A stretch of 64,000 nt of DNA. It comes from Myxococcales bacterium. GTDB taxonomy: Bacteria > Myxococcota_A > Polyangia > Polyangiales > Polyangiaceae. Shown in pieces: positions 63,593 to 64,000 of the stretch; positions within the stretch are counted from its first letter, which is position 1; each line of letters starts with the position of its first letter. The notes beneath the pieces are model-generated. The model had not been told where the DNA came from, made no database searches, and saw only the letters and a program-made list of their open reading frames with translations. A program made the position numbers and the translations under genes. The DNA lies in the NCBI GenBank assembly GCA_016794345.1, contig JAEUKE010000053.1, positions 44,274 to 108,273 of the forward strand, in the 5' to 3' direction.

Positions 63593-64000
63593 ATGCTCCG
63601 CGCTCTGGGTGTCCTCCTCGGTCTCGCTACCCTGCTCACCACGGCAGCGTGTGACGACGACGCTCGCGACGACGGCGGCGGTGCCGGCGGGGTTGCCGGC
63701 AACGGAGGCTCCGGAGGCGACGGTGGCGCACCGCCGGATGACCCGCGGCCGGCGGGCGTTGCCCTCTGCTACAGCGACCTGTCGCGAGGCCACGTCGCAA
63801 CAGCGGCCTTCTACGAGGCGCTCTCCGGCGGCCACGCGGAGGACCGTCTGGCCGCGATAGCCGGCCTCGAGGCGGCGCGCGCCGAGCACCCGATGGAGGA
63901 GCAGTTCCCCTTGCTCCTCGGGCTGGCGCACCTGTGGCGGATCGCCGAGCCGCTCCCGGAAGAGGCCGGAGACGTCGCCATCGTCGCCACTTCGGCGACC
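63593..64000 (+). CDS. Hypothetical lipoprotein, 3' partial
   Basis: The first 136 codons of a gene that leaves the window. ATG 63593; signal MLRALGVLLGLATLLTTAAC with lipobox TAAC at about residue 20, then acidic residues and a Gly-rich linker (GGGAGGVAGNGGSGGDGG), a hallmark of the other lipoproteins here. From about residue 52 the mature part starts (RPAGVALCYSDLSRGHVA, EQFPLLLGLAHLWR), helical with TPR-like spacing. No family can be assigned from this part. It is the only complete-looking gene start after the decayed patch. Confidence 0.75.
   Translation, partial: MLRALGVLLGLATLLTTAACDDDARDDGGGAGGVAGNGGSGGDGGAPPDDPRPAGVALCYSDLSRGHVATAAFYEALSGGHAEDRLAAIAGLEAARAEHPMEEQFPLLLGLAHLWRIAEPLPEEAGDVAIVATSAT

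Overview
The window is high-GC DNA with tightly packed genes, many of them overlapping through ATGA, GTGA or TAATG junctions. It carries Hanks-type Ser/Thr kinases, many small Gly-rich or Asp-rich lipoproteins, a PEGA-domain signalling protein and a large kinase/cyclase-like/ATPase fusion. Together these suggest a myxobacterium-like member of the Myxococcota, probably of the Polyangia type. That placement is inference from gene content and composition, not from a marker-gene comparison. No rRNA, tRNA, CRISPR array or intact mobile element was seen.

Replication-origin side (about 1-15.3 kb): a coupled + strand set (5'-partial membrane protein, fumarylacetoacetase-family hydrolase, FGE-like lipoprotein, cinA) converges on a - strand block dnaN-recF-gyrB-clpB. 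Divergent from dnaN is a Ser/Thr kinase coupled to a lone ABC ATPase. Two parS-type palindromes follow within 61 bp, the first overlapping the stop codon of the ATPase gene. Then come bioF and zapA. The clamp, recF, gyrase and parS pair indicate that the window lies close to the chromosome origin, although dnaA is not present.

Biosynthesis (15.3-24.7 kb): small envelope proteins precede a - strand aroC/aroKB pair whose AroK and AroB are one polypeptide. On the + strand are a DUF167 protein, dapF, a diiron ferritin-like protein with an overlapping TetR regulator and a likely operator, alanine dehydrogenase (ald) and an isopropylmalate/tartrate dehydrogenase-type enzyme.

Signalling and envelope (24.7-40.7 kb): a 1157-residue double-receiver protein with a C-terminal PEGA-like domain, a sulfatase-fold lipoprotein lacking its catalytic residues, a Fur-family regulator, Cys-rich lipoproteins, an M23 peptidase, an SNF2 helicase coupled to a NUDIX hydrolase, and a 1274-residue kinase-cyclase-like-ATPase-TPR protein.

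Repair and metabolism (40.7-53.5 kb): SRAP protease and uvrA, a GST, a phytanoyl-CoA-dioxygenase-type enzyme, a TSUP permease with divergent LysR regulator, an NrtR-type NAD regulator followed by a repeat-rich gap, a promoter/palindrome, and a coupled SPFH-NAD-kinase-like pair, then aconitase. NrtR, SPFH and the NADK-like protein look like one NAD-linked module.

Right end (53.5-64 kb): two CBS proteins around an unknown gene, a rhomboid protease with a long repeat-like N-terminal region, a P450, an exporter ABC half-transporter, an aldo-keto reductase, and a decayed patch holding a deleted SRPBCC gene and a truncated AraC gene joined to a lipoprotein signal peptide. The last gene is a lipoprotein running off the end.
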